NCBI GenBank assembly: GCA_020054675.1
Contig: JAIHAL010000005.1
Coordinates: forward strand, 62,001 to 126,000
Source of the DNA: Oscillospiraceae bacterium
GTDB taxonomy: Bacteria > Bacillota > Clostridia > Oscillospirales > Ruminococcaceae
Length of the DNA stretch: 64,000 nucleotides
Reading direction: 5' to 3'
Shown: positions 18,854 to 26,908 of the stretch, one piece after another
Numbering within the stretch: position 1 is the stretch's first letter
Layout of the letters: each line of letters starts with the position of its first letter
The notes under the pieces: model-generated
The model's database searches: none
Seen by the model: the letters and a program-made list of their open reading frames with translations, nothing else
What the model was told of the DNA's origin: nothing
Position numbers and translations under genes: made by a program

Positions 18854-19012
18854 TTCCGAGGTTCGTAAGTATTATTCTTTTTCGCCTTTAACTAAGTAAG
18901 ACGTGGCATCTTCAAGGAAAGCAGCCGAGCTTTGTCGTGCAGGGCGCAAGCGATAGCGTGGCGCCCGTTGCCGAAAAGCCGGCGGAATAAGACTCTACTT
19001 TAATAATAAGTA
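18854..19012. other. Non-coding spacer with one GC hairpin
   Basis: No gene is seen. GGGCGC (18942-18947) can pair with GCGCCC (18961-18966) around a 13-nt loop. The neighbouring 18668-18709 and this stretch are richer in GC than most spacers here, and may be further parts of the repeat at 18710. Confidence 0.5.
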
Positions 19013-19031
19013 AAGGGGGCAAAGCCCCCTT
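19013..19031 (-). terminator. Terminator for scfAB
   Basis: An 8-bp stem, AAGGGGGC with GCCCCCTT and a 3-nt loop, lies 30 nt past the scfB stop. The minus-strand tail is T-rich (TTTACTTATTATT). Confidence 0.75.
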
Positions 19032-19060
19032 CAAAATAAAGTAAAATTACAAAAACTAAT

Positions 19061-20428
19061 TTAAAAATTTTCTTCAGATTGCACAGCTTTAAGCATTATC
19101 GCACATTCAAGGCGTTTCTTTTCAATTTCACATGAAAATTTATGCGCCGAATGAACATCCCCGGCATAAATAAGGTTGTTTGCGTTGCATCCGCCGCTGC
19201 AATAAAATCTTGCCCAGCAGGTTTTACATTCTTTTTTGCTGTAAATATGAGCTTTCGCAAAATAATCCTTCCTGCTCTCGTCAAAGGAATCATCATTTAA
19301 ATTGCCCATTTTCCAATCTTCAATTCCCACAAACTGGTGGCATGGATAAATATCCCCGTCCGGAGTAACGGCAACATACTCGTTCCCGCATCCGCAGCCC
19401 CTAAGCCGCTTGATTGCGCAAGGCCCTTGGTCCAAATCAAGCATAAAATGGAAAAAGTTAAACCTCTTGCCCTCTTTTGCGCCAGCGATTATTTTCCCTG
19501 CAAGCCTTTCATATTCGGAAAAGATTTTAGGCAAATCCCTTTCTGTAATGGCATAAGGCATTTTGGAATCGCATACCACAGGTTCAACCGAAATCTGGTC
19601 AAATCCCTGCTCGTAAAGGTGAAAAACATCATCCGCAAAGTCAAGATTGTATTTTGTAAATGTTCCGCGGACGTAATATTCCTTTTCGCCGCGCTTTTCA
19701 ACAAGCTTTTTGTACGCAGGAAGAATCCTGTCATAGCTTCCGCTTCCGTCAACTCTTGCCCTAACCCTGTCATTTACTTCTTTCCTGCCGTCAATGGAAA
19801 GCACTACGTTTGACATTTCCTTATTTATATAATCTATTTTTGCATCATCAAGAAGCATTCCGTTGGTTGTAATTGTAAATCTGAAATTCTTGCCGAATTC
19901 CTTTTCCTTTGAACGCGCGTATTCGGTAATTCCCTTTACCACCTCAAAGTTCATCAAAGGCTCTCCGCCAAAAAAGTCAACTTCAAGGTTTTGCCTGTCG
20001 GCTGATTTTTCAAGCAGAAAATCTATTGCCTTTTTGCCGGTTTCAAGGTCCATAAGCTTTCTTCCAAGTCCAAAATCCCCTGTTGACGCAAAGCAGTATT
20101 CGCACCGCAGGTTGCAGTCTTGCGAAACCAAAAGGCACATGGCCTTTACCGGCGACGCAACCGCATATTTTGTAAATTTTTCATAATCATCCTCTGAAAA
20201 AAGCAAACCCTCGCCGTAAAGCTGGGTTATTTCTTCATAGCATGAGCATATATCCTCCGCGCTGTAATAGCGCGAAAGCTTTTTAACCACGTTTTCCGGA
20301 CATTCCGGCGAAAACGGCGGCATAACATTGTCAAGCAAATCATATGTAAGCTCGTCCACAGCATGCACAGCGCCGCTGTTTACATCAAGGACAATGTTGT
20401 ACCCGTTAAGCTTGTATTTGTGTATCAT
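19061..20428 (-). CDS. scfB: SCIFF radical SAM peptide maturase
   Basis: 455 aa. It forms thioether cross-links in the SCIFF precursor peptide encoded just upstream. The radical SAM cluster motif CNLRCEYC (Cys105, 109, 112) is followed by FFGGEPLMNFEVV. A C-terminal SPASM region carries many Cys for auxiliary Fe-S clusters (GCGCGNEY, YPCHQFVG, KECKTCWARFYCSGGCN). The N-terminal ~85 residues form a peptide-recognition part. AGGGAGAA precedes the ATG. The SCIFF system is nearly universal in Clostridia, and the product's role is still unclear. Confidence 0.97.
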   Translation of the reverse strand: MIHKYKLNGYNIVLDVNSGAVHAVDELTYDLLDNVMPPFSPECPENVVKKLSRYYSAEDICSCYEEITQLYGEGLLFSEDDYEKFTKYAVASPVKAMCLLVSQDCNLRCEYCFASTGDFGLGRKLMDLETGKKAIDFLLEKSADRQNLEVDFFGGEPLMNFEVVKGITEYARSKEKEFGKNFRFTITTNGMLLDDAKIDYINKEMSNVVLSIDGRKEVNDRVRARVDGSGSYDRILPAYKKLVEKRGEKEYYVRGTFTKYNLDFADDVFHLYEQGFDQISVEPVVCDSKMPYAITERDLPKIFSEYERLAGKIIAGAKEGKRFNFFHFMLDLDQGPCAIKRLRGCGCGNEYVAVTPDGDIYPCHQFVGIEDWKMGNLNDDSFDESRKDYFAKAHIYSKKECKTCWARFYCSGGCNANNLIYAGDVHSAHKFSCEIEKKRLECAIMLKAVQSEENF

Positions 20429-20450
20429 TTTAATTCTCCCTAAAAATTAA

Positions 20451-20468
20451 GGGGACATTGCTGTCCCC
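20451..20468 (-). terminator. Attenuator hairpin between scfA and scfB
   Basis: GGGGACA (20451-20457) pairs with TGTCCCC (20462-20468) around TTGC. On the minus strand it is followed by TTAATTTTT. It lies between the precursor stop and the scfB ribosome site, so it probably makes scfA message exceed scfB message. Confidence 0.75.
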
Positions 20469-20485
20469 TGCCATATCCGTAAAAA

Positions 20486-20632
20486 TTACTTGCTGAGGTT
20501 TTCACACTTTTGGTTTGCAACCGTACAAGAGGTCTTGCAAGCCGACTGGCAGGAAGCTTGGCATTTGCCGCAACCGCCCTTTTCAGCGGATTTCTTCAAA
20601 TTTGCCTTATTAAGAGTCTTAACGTGTTTCAT
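20486..20632 (-). CDS. scfA: SCIFF precursor peptide (six Cys in ~45 residues)
   Basis: 48 aa, too short for most gene finders. It begins MKHVKTLNKANLKK, an N-terminal leader typical of this family. It then has exactly six cysteines at residues 21, 24, 28, 32, 36 and 43 in a Gly/Ser/Ala/Thr-rich context, and ends with ENLSK. GGAGGA lies 8 nt before the ATG. The adjacent scfB maturase confirms the call. The modified peptide carries Cys-to-Thr (or other residue) thioether bridges; CTV and KTSC segments give Thr acceptors. It is one of the most conserved ribosomal peptides of Clostridia. Confidence 0.96.
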   Translation of the reverse strand: MKHVKTLNKANLKKSAEKGGCGKCQASCQSACKTSCTVANQKCENLSK

Positions 20633-20676
20633 TTTTATAATCCTCCAAACAAATTAACTTTTGAAATAATATTTAC

Positions 20677-20705
20677 ATTATACCACGCCATCGGACAAAA
20701 TTCAA
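20677..20705 (-). promoter_or_regulatory. Promoter for scfAB
   Basis: On the minus strand TTGAAT (20705-20700), a 17-nt spacer and TATAAT (20682-20677), 45 nt before scfA. The -35 overlaps the last codons of the upstream membrane-protein gene. Confidence 0.75.
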
Positions 20706-21100
20706 TACCTTTTTATTTTGGAGTTTACACCAACTATTCCGCCTATTCCGGAACAGGTAATAAGCATTGCAAGCTTTGATATTGCAAATCCGGCATTAAA
20801 ATCTCCTAAAAAAACAAGGTTTATTAAAAAAAGCACTCCAAATACAGCCGCACCAAACAAAATGCCCGTTAAAAGCCCATTCTTGCGGCGTTTTTTGGAA
20901 ATTAAAAAAGACGCAAAATAACTTCCCACGCAAAGCGAAATGCTTGCCATTGCGGAAATTATCCCATCCGGCGCATCAGCCTTTGTCATTACAAAAGAAA
21001 ATATCACAAGACACAAAATCGTTGCCGCCGCTCCCCAAAGCACAGGGGCTGCAACCAAAAAAAGCTTTGAATTTTTAAAATTTCCGGATGTCCTATACAA
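20702..21100 (-). CDS. TIGR04086 family membrane protein
   Basis: 132 aa from a TTG start with AGGAGGGG upstream. It has four hydrophobic helices: about residues 13-38, 45-66, 74-96 and 105-127. A basic KKRRKNG loop sits between the second and third, which should be cytoplasmic. The length, topology and position next to yajC and the SCIFF genes match the TIGR04086 family of Clostridia, whose function is unknown. The ribosome site lies inside a long hairpin (21103-21151), so translation may be throttled. Confidence 0.85.
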   Translation of the reverse strand: MYRTSGNFKNSKLFLVAAPVLWGAAATILCLVIFSFVMTKADAPDGIISAMASISLCVGSYFASFLISKKRRKNGLLTGILFGAAVFGVLFLINLVFLGDFNAGFAISKLAMLITCSGIGGIVGVNSKIKRY

Positions 21101-21102
21101 GC

Positions 21103-21151
21103 GGCACCCCTCCTAAATATGTTATCTTAAAACATATTTATTCGGGGTGCC
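21103..21151 (-). promoter_or_regulatory. Hairpin covering the ribosome site of the TIGR04086 gene
   Basis: GGCACCCC (21103-21110) pairs with GGGGTGCC (21144-21151). An inner stem (21114-21123 with 21131-21140) pairs 10 of 10. In the minus-strand message the AGGAGGGG site (about 21114-21107) is in the 3' arm and thus base-paired. It could also act as a terminator for plus-strand reading (tail TTTAATTTA). I infer a translation-limiting structure between yajC and the TIGR04086 gene. Confidence 0.6.
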
Positions 21152-21166
21152 TTTAATTTATGCATA

Positions 21167-21514
21167 TTATGCTTCAGGGGTATCATGTATGGTTTCATTG
21201 GACTGTATTGCCCAAGTCTTAACCCTTATTTTGCTCCTGTCACCGCCTGTTTCAATGACAAGCGTATCTTCGGATTTTTTTACAACTATCCCAACTATTC
21301 CGCCAACAGTAACCACTTCGTCGCCAATCTGAATGTTTTTGCGCATTTCTTGGGTTTCTTTTTCCTTTTTCCTTTGAGGCCTTATCATTATAAAATACAT
21401 AAGAACAAGGATTGCTACCATCGGAAGAAGCGAAATAAGCATTGCCAAAAAAGAATTTCCGTCCGTCGCGGTTGCAGTTGAAGCTGAAGTCAGCAGGAAC
21501 AAACCAAAATGCAT
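21167..21514 (-). CDS. yajC: Preprotein translocase accessory subunit YajC
   Basis: 115 aa. The ATG at 21514 has GGAGGA 7 nt upstream; a TTG one codon earlier is too close. One membrane helix (about residues 25-45, MLISLLPMVAILVLMYFIM) is followed by the family hallmark IRPQRKKEKE. The small beta domain contains IQIGDEVVTVGGIVGIV. YajC associates with SecDF next to SecYEG and helps protein export; secD and secF are not in this window. The downstream TIGR04086 and SCIFF genes form a neighbourhood common in Clostridia. Confidence 0.95.
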   Translation of the reverse strand: MHFGLFLLTSASTATATDGNSFLAMLISLLPMVAILVLMYFIMIRPQRKKEKETQEMRKNIQIGDEVVTVGGIVGIVVKKSEDTLVIETGGDRSKIRVKTWAIQSNETIHDTPEA

Positions 21515-21591
21515 CAATTTTCCTCCTAAATTAAAATTTTATAATATTATATCATTTAAAAGTCTGCTATACAATAGCTTTAACAAATATT

Positions 21592-22980
21592 TTATTTGGA
21601 TGTTATATACTCATCAATTGCCTTTGCCGCTTTTTTGCCTGCGCCCATTGCAAGTATTACCGTCGCTGCACCGGTAACGGCATCCCCACCGGCATAAATG
21701 CCCTCGCGGCTGGTGAGCATATCCTCATTGACAACAAGGCATCCTCTCCTATTCACTTCAAGACCCTTTGTGGTTGAACGTATAAGCGGATTTGGCGATG
21801 TGCCTATTGCCATAATAACCGTATCAACTTCAATTTCAAAATTAGAGCCCTTTATTTCAACCGGTTTTCTCCTGCCGCTTTCATCCGGTTCGCCAAGTTC
21901 CATTTTTACGCATTCTATTGCCTTGACTCTGCCGTTTTCATCTCCCATTATCTTTACGGGATTTTGCAGCAGTAAAAATTCAACGCCTTCCTCCATGGCA
22001 TGATGTACTTCCTCACGCCTTGCCGGAAGTTCTTCAAGCGAACGCCTGTAAATTATATACACCTTTTCGGCGCCAAGGCGCAAAGCGCTTCTTGCGGCGT
22101 CCATAGCGACATTCCCCCCGCCGACAACGGCAACTGCCTTTGCATTTCTTACAGGAGTATCATAATCATCAAGGTATGCCTTCATAAGATTTATTCTGGT
22201 CAAAAATTCATTTGCCGAATAAACCCCCACAAGATTTTCGCCCTCAATCCCCATAAAATTGGGAAGTCCGGCGCCGGAACCTATAAAAACAGCCTCAAAT
22301 CCCATTTCCTCTATAAGCTCATCCACAGACAAAACCTTTCCTATGACCATATTTGTCATGAATTTTACCCCAAGGTCTTTAAGGGACTGTATTTCCTTTT
22401 GCACTATCGCTTTCGGGAGCCTAAATTCCGGAATCCCGTACATAAGCACTCCGCCGGCAACATGGAAAGCCTCAAAAACGGTTACGTCATAACCGATTTT
22501 CGCCAAGTCAGCAGCGCAAGTAAGTCCAGCAGGCCCTGAACCCACAACGGCAACCTTATGCCCGTTAAGCTCCGGCTTTTTAATTTTAGTTTGCTCATTT
22601 TCCATTACAAAATCCGCCGCAAACCTTTCCAGTCTGCCGATTGCCACAGGCTCGCCCTTTAATCCGCGCACGCATTTCCCCTCGCACTGGCTCTCCTGAG
22701 GGCAAACCCTGCCGCATACTGCGGGAAGATTGTTTGTTGAAGTGATTACTTCATAAGCCTCTTTAAAGTTTCCCCTTGCAATTTCAGAAATAAATTCCGG
22801 TATGCGCACATTTACAGGACATCCCTCAACGCAAGGCTTATGTTTGCAATTAAGGCATCTGCCGGCCTCTTCCATTGCCATTGCCTTTGTATAGCCAAGC
22901 GCAACTTCCTCAAAATTCCTTGCGCGCACCTTCGGATCCTGTTCAGGCATTTTTATTTTATTTGGAGTCATATTAGGCAT
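21592..22980 (-). CDS. nfnB: NADPH-dependent glutamate synthase small-chain-like / NfnB-type subunit
   Basis: 462 aa. The N-terminal ~130 residues carry eight cysteines in two 4Fe-4S patterns (CLNCKHKPCVEGCPV and CGRVCPQESQCEGKCV). Then come an FAD site (VAVVGSGPAGLTCAADLA) and an NAD(P) site (VAVVGGGNVAMDAAR), and a final FAD motif GIYAGGDAVTGAATV. It overlaps the upstream gene by 8 nt. Paired with a ferredoxin-reductase-like subunit, the likely complex is NfnAB, the electron-bifurcating ferredoxin:NADP oxidoreductase. The names GltA/SudA are used for the same family, and sequence alone does not fully separate them. Confidence 0.92.
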   Translation of the reverse strand: MPNMTPNKIKMPEQDPKVRARNFEEVALGYTKAMAMEEAGRCLNCKHKPCVEGCPVNVRIPEFISEIARGNFKEAYEVITSTNNLPAVCGRVCPQESQCEGKCVRGLKGEPVAIGRLERFAADFVMENEQTKIKKPELNGHKVAVVGSGPAGLTCAADLAKIGYDVTVFEAFHVAGGVLMYGIPEFRLPKAIVQKEIQSLKDLGVKFMTNMVIGKVLSVDELIEEMGFEAVFIGSGAGLPNFMGIEGENLVGVYSANEFLTRINLMKAYLDDYDTPVRNAKAVAVVGGGNVAMDAARSALRLGAEKVYIIYRRSLEELPARREEVHHAMEEGVEFLLLQNPVKIMGDENGRVKAIECVKMELGEPDESGRRKPVEIKGSNFEIEVDTVIMAIGTSPNPLIRSTTKGLEVNRRGCLVVNEDMLTSREGIYAGGDAVTGAATVILAMGAGKKAAKAIDEYITSK

Positions 22981-23821
22981 TTTTAATCACCTCCGTCAAA
23001 CGGCAGTAATGTTCTTTTTCCTGCTTTTCCTTATCGGCATATGTGGAATTTCTTCTTGAAAGCTCGTCAAAATCCACAAGATGCCCGTCAAAGTCCGGCC
23101 CGTCCACGCAGGCATATTTCACCTGACCGCCGACCGTAACCCTGCATCCGCCGCACATTCCCGTGCCGTCAATCATAATGGGATTGAGCGAAACTATGGT
23201 TTTTACCCCGTATTTTCTTGTAAGCTCGGAAACAAACTTCATCATGGGAACAGGCCCTATTGCCACAACCACATCGTATTTTGTGCCGGAGTCAATAAGC
23301 TCTTTCAAGGCATCCGTTACAAAGCCCTTTTTGCCGTAGCTGCCATCGTCGGTTGTAATGACAAGCCTGTCGCTGACAGCCTTGAATTCATCTTCAAGAA
23401 TAACTATATCCTTGTTCCTGAATCCGGCTATTACATCAACCGAAACGCCTTTTTCATGCAAAGCCTTTGCCTGAGGATAAGCAATGGCGCAGCCAACCCC
23501 TCCGCCGATTACGGCCGCTTTCTTTACTCCCTCGTCAAAATGCGTGGGAACTCCCAAAGGCCCCGCAAAATCAAGTATGGTATCGCCCTCGTTAAGCTCG
23601 GAAAGCTGCATTGTAGACTTTCCTACAATCTGGTAAATTATTGTGACCGTGCCGTTTTCCCTGTCATAATCGGCTATCGTAAGCGGAACCCTCTCGCCCT
23701 TTTCATCTATCCTGAATATGATGAATTGTCCCGCTTTAGCCTTTTTGGCTATATAAGGCGCGCTTATCTCCATCAGCACAACAGATGGATTAAGTATCTG
23801 TTTTCTTACAATCTTATACAT
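22973..23821 (-). CDS. nfnA: NfnA-type sulfide dehydrogenase/ferredoxin-NADP reductase subunit
   Basis: 282 aa. GAGGAGG lies 5 nt before the ATG at 23821; a longer frame to 23869 runs into a terminator hairpin and is rejected. It has an FAD-binding beta-barrel (GQFIIFRIDEKGERVPLTI), an NAD-binding part (AAVIGGGVGCAIAYPQAK) and a C-terminal 2Fe-2S cysteine cluster (GTGMCGGCRVTVGGQVKYACVDGP, split here: Cys-x2-Cys then Cys). It pairs with the overlapping nfnB gene. NfnAB uses reduced ferredoxin and NADH together to make NADPH, which suits an anaerobe. Confidence 0.92.
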   Translation of the reverse strand: MYKIVRKQILNPSVVLMEISAPYIAKKAKAGQFIIFRIDEKGERVPLTIADYDRENGTVTIIYQIVGKSTMQLSELNEGDTILDFAGPLGVPTHFDEGVKKAAVIGGGVGCAIAYPQAKALHEKGVSVDVIAGFRNKDIVILEDEFKAVSDRLVITTDDGSYGKKGFVTDALKELIDSGTKYDVVVAIGPVPMMKFVSELTRKYGVKTIVSLNPIMIDGTGMCGGCRVTVGGQVKYACVDGPDFDGHLVDFDELSRRNSTYADKEKQEKEHYCRLTEVIKNA

Positions 23822-23850
23822 TGGCTCCTCCTCAAAAAATAAATCAATAA

Positions 23851-23881
23851 GCAAATACCCGTATATCATACGGGTATTTGC
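23851..23881 (-). terminator. Terminator after the amidase gene
   Basis: A perfect 14-bp stem (23851-23864 with 23868-23881) with a 3-nt loop lies 5 nt past the amidase stop. The minus-strand tail ends in a run of six T. Only 29 nt separate it from nfnA, so nfnAB depends on read-through or on a promoter overlapping the hairpin. Confidence 0.88.
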
Positions 23882-23886
23882 CCTTC

Positions 23887-26859
23887 TTATCTTGAAAGAT
23901 AATTTTGAATTCCCTGAACGATGGCATCGGCTATTCCGCTCTGATGCTGGGGATTATTCATTGCCATAGCTTCCTCGTAGTTTGTGACAAATCCAACTTC
24001 AAGCAAAACAGACGGGAATTCCTGCTGGGTAGTAACCCAGAAATAATCGTATTTTGCTCCCCTATTGCGGTTTACTCCATCCATGTAAACGTAATTTTGA
24101 TAATAACCGGCCACGGATGCCGAAAGCGCTGAAGCAAACGGCTTTGAAAACGGAGTAAAGTACCATGCCTCAACTCCTCTTGTAGTCGAATTTCCAGCAA
24201 CCGCATTTGCATGCACGGCAATATAAAGGTCCGGATTATACTGTCTTGCAATATTTGAACGCTGTTCGGTATCATAATACTGGGATTCAGTATTAAACCT
24301 GACAGCATTTGCGCCCGCCGCGGCAAGCTTTGCCTGAAGCTGTTTTGATATTCCAAGCACAACCGACTGCTCGGTAACGTGTCCTATTGCGCCATAGTCA
24401 AAGCCGGAGCCTTTTACGCCATGGCCGGGGTCAATTACGATTGTCTTTCCCGCAAGGCTTCCGGTACAGCTCTTGAATCTGAACACAAGCGTTCCATCGC
24501 TGTCATAGTATGATTTCACTCCGCCGTAAATTCCGCTCCTGCTGAAATTAAGCGTAAGCGTTGCCCTGCTGACGTTTCCGCTTTCATAGACATCGCCCCA
24601 GCTTGCCGATGAGAACAGTGCCCCCGACGGGAACGAAAGTCCTCCGGCAGTTGAATTTGCATAGTCAAAGGTAATTGAAATCGAATTTGCGCCAAATCCG
24701 CTTATCGCATAGCTTCCGCCGCCTGCATAGCTTACTCCGCCAAACGACATTGAGAACGGAGTCCTTACGGTCTGGCGGATTCTTACCACAGTATCCGCAC
24801 CCTCCATCGTTGCCGAAACAGCCTCTATTGTATTTGAGCCAAGCGGAGCATTTTCAAGCACATCAACATCAGTGGCTTTTAACCTTTTGCCGGAAAGCGT
24901 CAAATAGAAGTTTACCGAATCAAAAGTAACCTTTTTAACGCAATAGTCAAGCACTCCGGCAGGAAGACGAGCCTGGTCGGGCGTGGGTATTTTATCCGAA
25001 GTGGAGTAATTATATACCATCGTGTTGTCGTTTCTTACCCTTAAAAGGCTTCCGTCCGCATTATTCGGCACTTCTGGAAGAGCGTTCACTATAATTGTCG
25101 CGCCCGTTATGCTGCCTGTAAAAGCAACGCCGTTTTTGCCGGTGTATTTTCCGTAAATTGAAATGCTTCCCAAATTTTGAGCACGGTTTATTATTCCCTT
25201 GGGAACAGTATAAACGCCGGTATATCTTATGTAATTTGAGTTTTCATACCCTTCTACCGTGCCCTCCTGCGGTTCAAGCTTTATAGTCTTGCCGTTTACC
25301 GTTGCTGTAACGGTTGAACCTTTATATGCTATTGCCGTAATGGAAACGTTCGTGCTACCCTCAACATTCAAATTCCCCGGCGCCGGAGTCGCGCTTTTAA
25401 GCACGGTTACTTTTCTTGTAATCCTATATGTAATGGTCTTTCCCTTATGTTCTATTGTAAATACATTCAATCCTACGTCAAGGTCTTTTTCGTAATAGAA
25501 ATTTCCTGCTTCATTGAGCTTTATTACTTCCCCGTTGAACTTTACCTCAAAGTTTGAGTCAAAAGTTCCCATGAATTTAACCGTTGGTTCTTCAGTGGTA
25601 AATTCCCTTTGCTGCGGAGAAATAATAGTCAGTTGATTGTCAATAGTTTCCATGTTAAGAGTGTTGTCATAATATTTTGTCAATACCGTTGTGCTTGAAT
25701 CCGGATTTTTCACAAGGCTTTGATAGGATTTAAAAGCGCTCCCCTTATAGCCGTTAATTTTTGCCGCCGCGCGCAGCTGCTGCACAATCTGGTCGGGAGA
25801 ACCCCATCCCTGCTCCGAGGTGCAAAGCTTTTCATTGTCATGCATAACGTAAAGCGGAATATTAACCTCCAAAGCATGCTTTGCCCACCAGCTTACAAAT
25901 TCGTTATACGGAAGCTTTGAATCTTCAAGGGAACCCTTTGCTTCCAGCATTATAAAATCGGCATAACCCCTTTGGACATATCCCAAGGTATCGGAATACC
26001 CGTCCACAAGGGCCTCAAAATCATCGCTTGTATTTGAGCCATTTGAATTGGTGGAGGCATTTGCCCATGCGTCTTTAAGGTAAATTCCCACCGGAACGGT
26101 ATTATTTGTTTTCCTTATAGCATCGCTTACAAGGCTGAAAACATACGCCCCGTTATCCCTAAGCCAATTTTCAAAACCTATGCCGGAGCCGTTTTGCATA
26201 TAGTCATCAAAGCTGGTTTTATTCTTTGAAGAATAATAACCTTCCAGTATTATCCCGTCAACCGCATTTTTCACGGTAAAAGTATGCGCTTTTAAAGCAA
26301 GGTAGTCTATCCTTTCCTGCAAAGGTTCATTTTCAAACTGTGAAAGCACAAAATTTATATCAAATGTAAGGTAAACGAAAAATCCCTTATCCTTTGCGGC
26401 TTTTATGGCAAGCTCCACAGGAGTTTTTTCAACGGTTTCATTTATATCCGTGCTGTAAAAAGCCTTGCCGTTATAATCGGTATTTATCACAACCGCGTTA
26501 AGGCCTATTGCCTGTGCGTTTTTAAGTATTTCATCAAGCTTTGCGTTTATTTCATCATTGGTAGAAGATTCGGACACAGCAAAATCAAGCCCCGGAGTAA
26601 TTGAAACCGCCCTGAGCTGTTCCGGAAAAGTAAACTGGCTCTTATACTCTTCCTGTTCTTGATTTTGATTATTTTGAGAGTCATTTTGCCCGCTGTTTGT
26701 CTGCCCTTCGGAATTTTGCGCCTGAGTTGTTTCCGTCTGGGATGTTCCGTCAGTGGCAAAAGCATTTATTTGCTCAAAAATTGCAGCTCTTTCGCCGCAA
26801 GCCGGCGCAAATAAAACAAGTGCCGTTATCAGGCTTAAAATCCTGAGAAACCTTTTCAT
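23887..26859 (-). CDS. Exported GHL10-domain N-acetylmuramoyl-L-alanine amidase
   Basis: 990 aa. A signal sequence (MKRFLRILSLITALVLF, then APACGE) is followed by a Gln/Asn/Ser-rich linker (about residues 35-80). Residues ~85-395 form a GHL10-type TIM barrel (LRAVSITPGLDFAV, then AQAIGLNAVVINTDY). The middle ~350 residues are beta-rich, Ig-like or SH3-like. The C-terminal ~190 residues are an Amidase_3 zinc domain with IVIDPGHG (His), VTEQSVV (Glu) and YIAVHANA (His), and a late LLEVGFVTN (Glu). It would cut the glycan-to-peptide bond of peptidoglycan outside the cell. Fusion of GHL10 with the amidase suggests cell separation or remodelling. CCAAAGGAG precedes the ATG. Confidence 0.9.
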   Translation of the reverse strand: MKRFLRILSLITALVLFAPACGERAAIFEQINAFATDGTSQTETTQAQNSEGQTNSGQNDSQNNQNQEQEEYKSQFTFPEQLRAVSITPGLDFAVSESSTNDEINAKLDEILKNAQAIGLNAVVINTDYNGKAFYSTDINETVEKTPVELAIKAAKDKGFFVYLTFDINFVLSQFENEPLQERIDYLALKAHTFTVKNAVDGIILEGYYSSKNKTSFDDYMQNGSGIGFENWLRDNGAYVFSLVSDAIRKTNNTVPVGIYLKDAWANASTNSNGSNTSDDFEALVDGYSDTLGYVQRGYADFIMLEAKGSLEDSKLPYNEFVSWWAKHALEVNIPLYVMHDNEKLCTSEQGWGSPDQIVQQLRAAAKINGYKGSAFKSYQSLVKNPDSSTTVLTKYYDNTLNMETIDNQLTIISPQQREFTTEEPTVKFMGTFDSNFEVKFNGEVIKLNEAGNFYYEKDLDVGLNVFTIEHKGKTITYRITRKVTVLKSATPAPGNLNVEGSTNVSITAIAYKGSTVTATVNGKTIKLEPQEGTVEGYENSNYIRYTGVYTVPKGIINRAQNLGSISIYGKYTGKNGVAFTGSITGATIIVNALPEVPNNADGSLLRVRNDNTMVYNYSTSDKIPTPDQARLPAGVLDYCVKKVTFDSVNFYLTLSGKRLKATDVDVLENAPLGSNTIEAVSATMEGADTVVRIRQTVRTPFSMSFGGVSYAGGGSYAISGFGANSISITFDYANSTAGGLSFPSGALFSSASWGDVYESGNVSRATLTLNFSRSGIYGGVKSYYDSDGTLVFRFKSCTGSLAGKTIVIDPGHGVKGSGFDYGAIGHVTEQSVVLGISKQLQAKLAAAGANAVRFNTESQYYDTEQRSNIARQYNPDLYIAVHANAVAGNSTTRGVEAWYFTPFSKPFASALSASVAGYYQNYVYMDGVNRNRGAKYDYFWVTTQQEFPSVLLEVGFVTNYEEAMAMNNPQHQSGIADAIVQGIQNYLSR

Positions 26860-26908
26860 TTCCTATCTCCTTTGGTTTGCTTTCCTTTGTTGCTCTATTT
26901 CTCTATCT

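Noticed and set aside
23081-23842. 253-codon plus-strand frame
   Set aside because: It is opposite nfnA, whose FAD, NAD and Fe-S motifs are intact.
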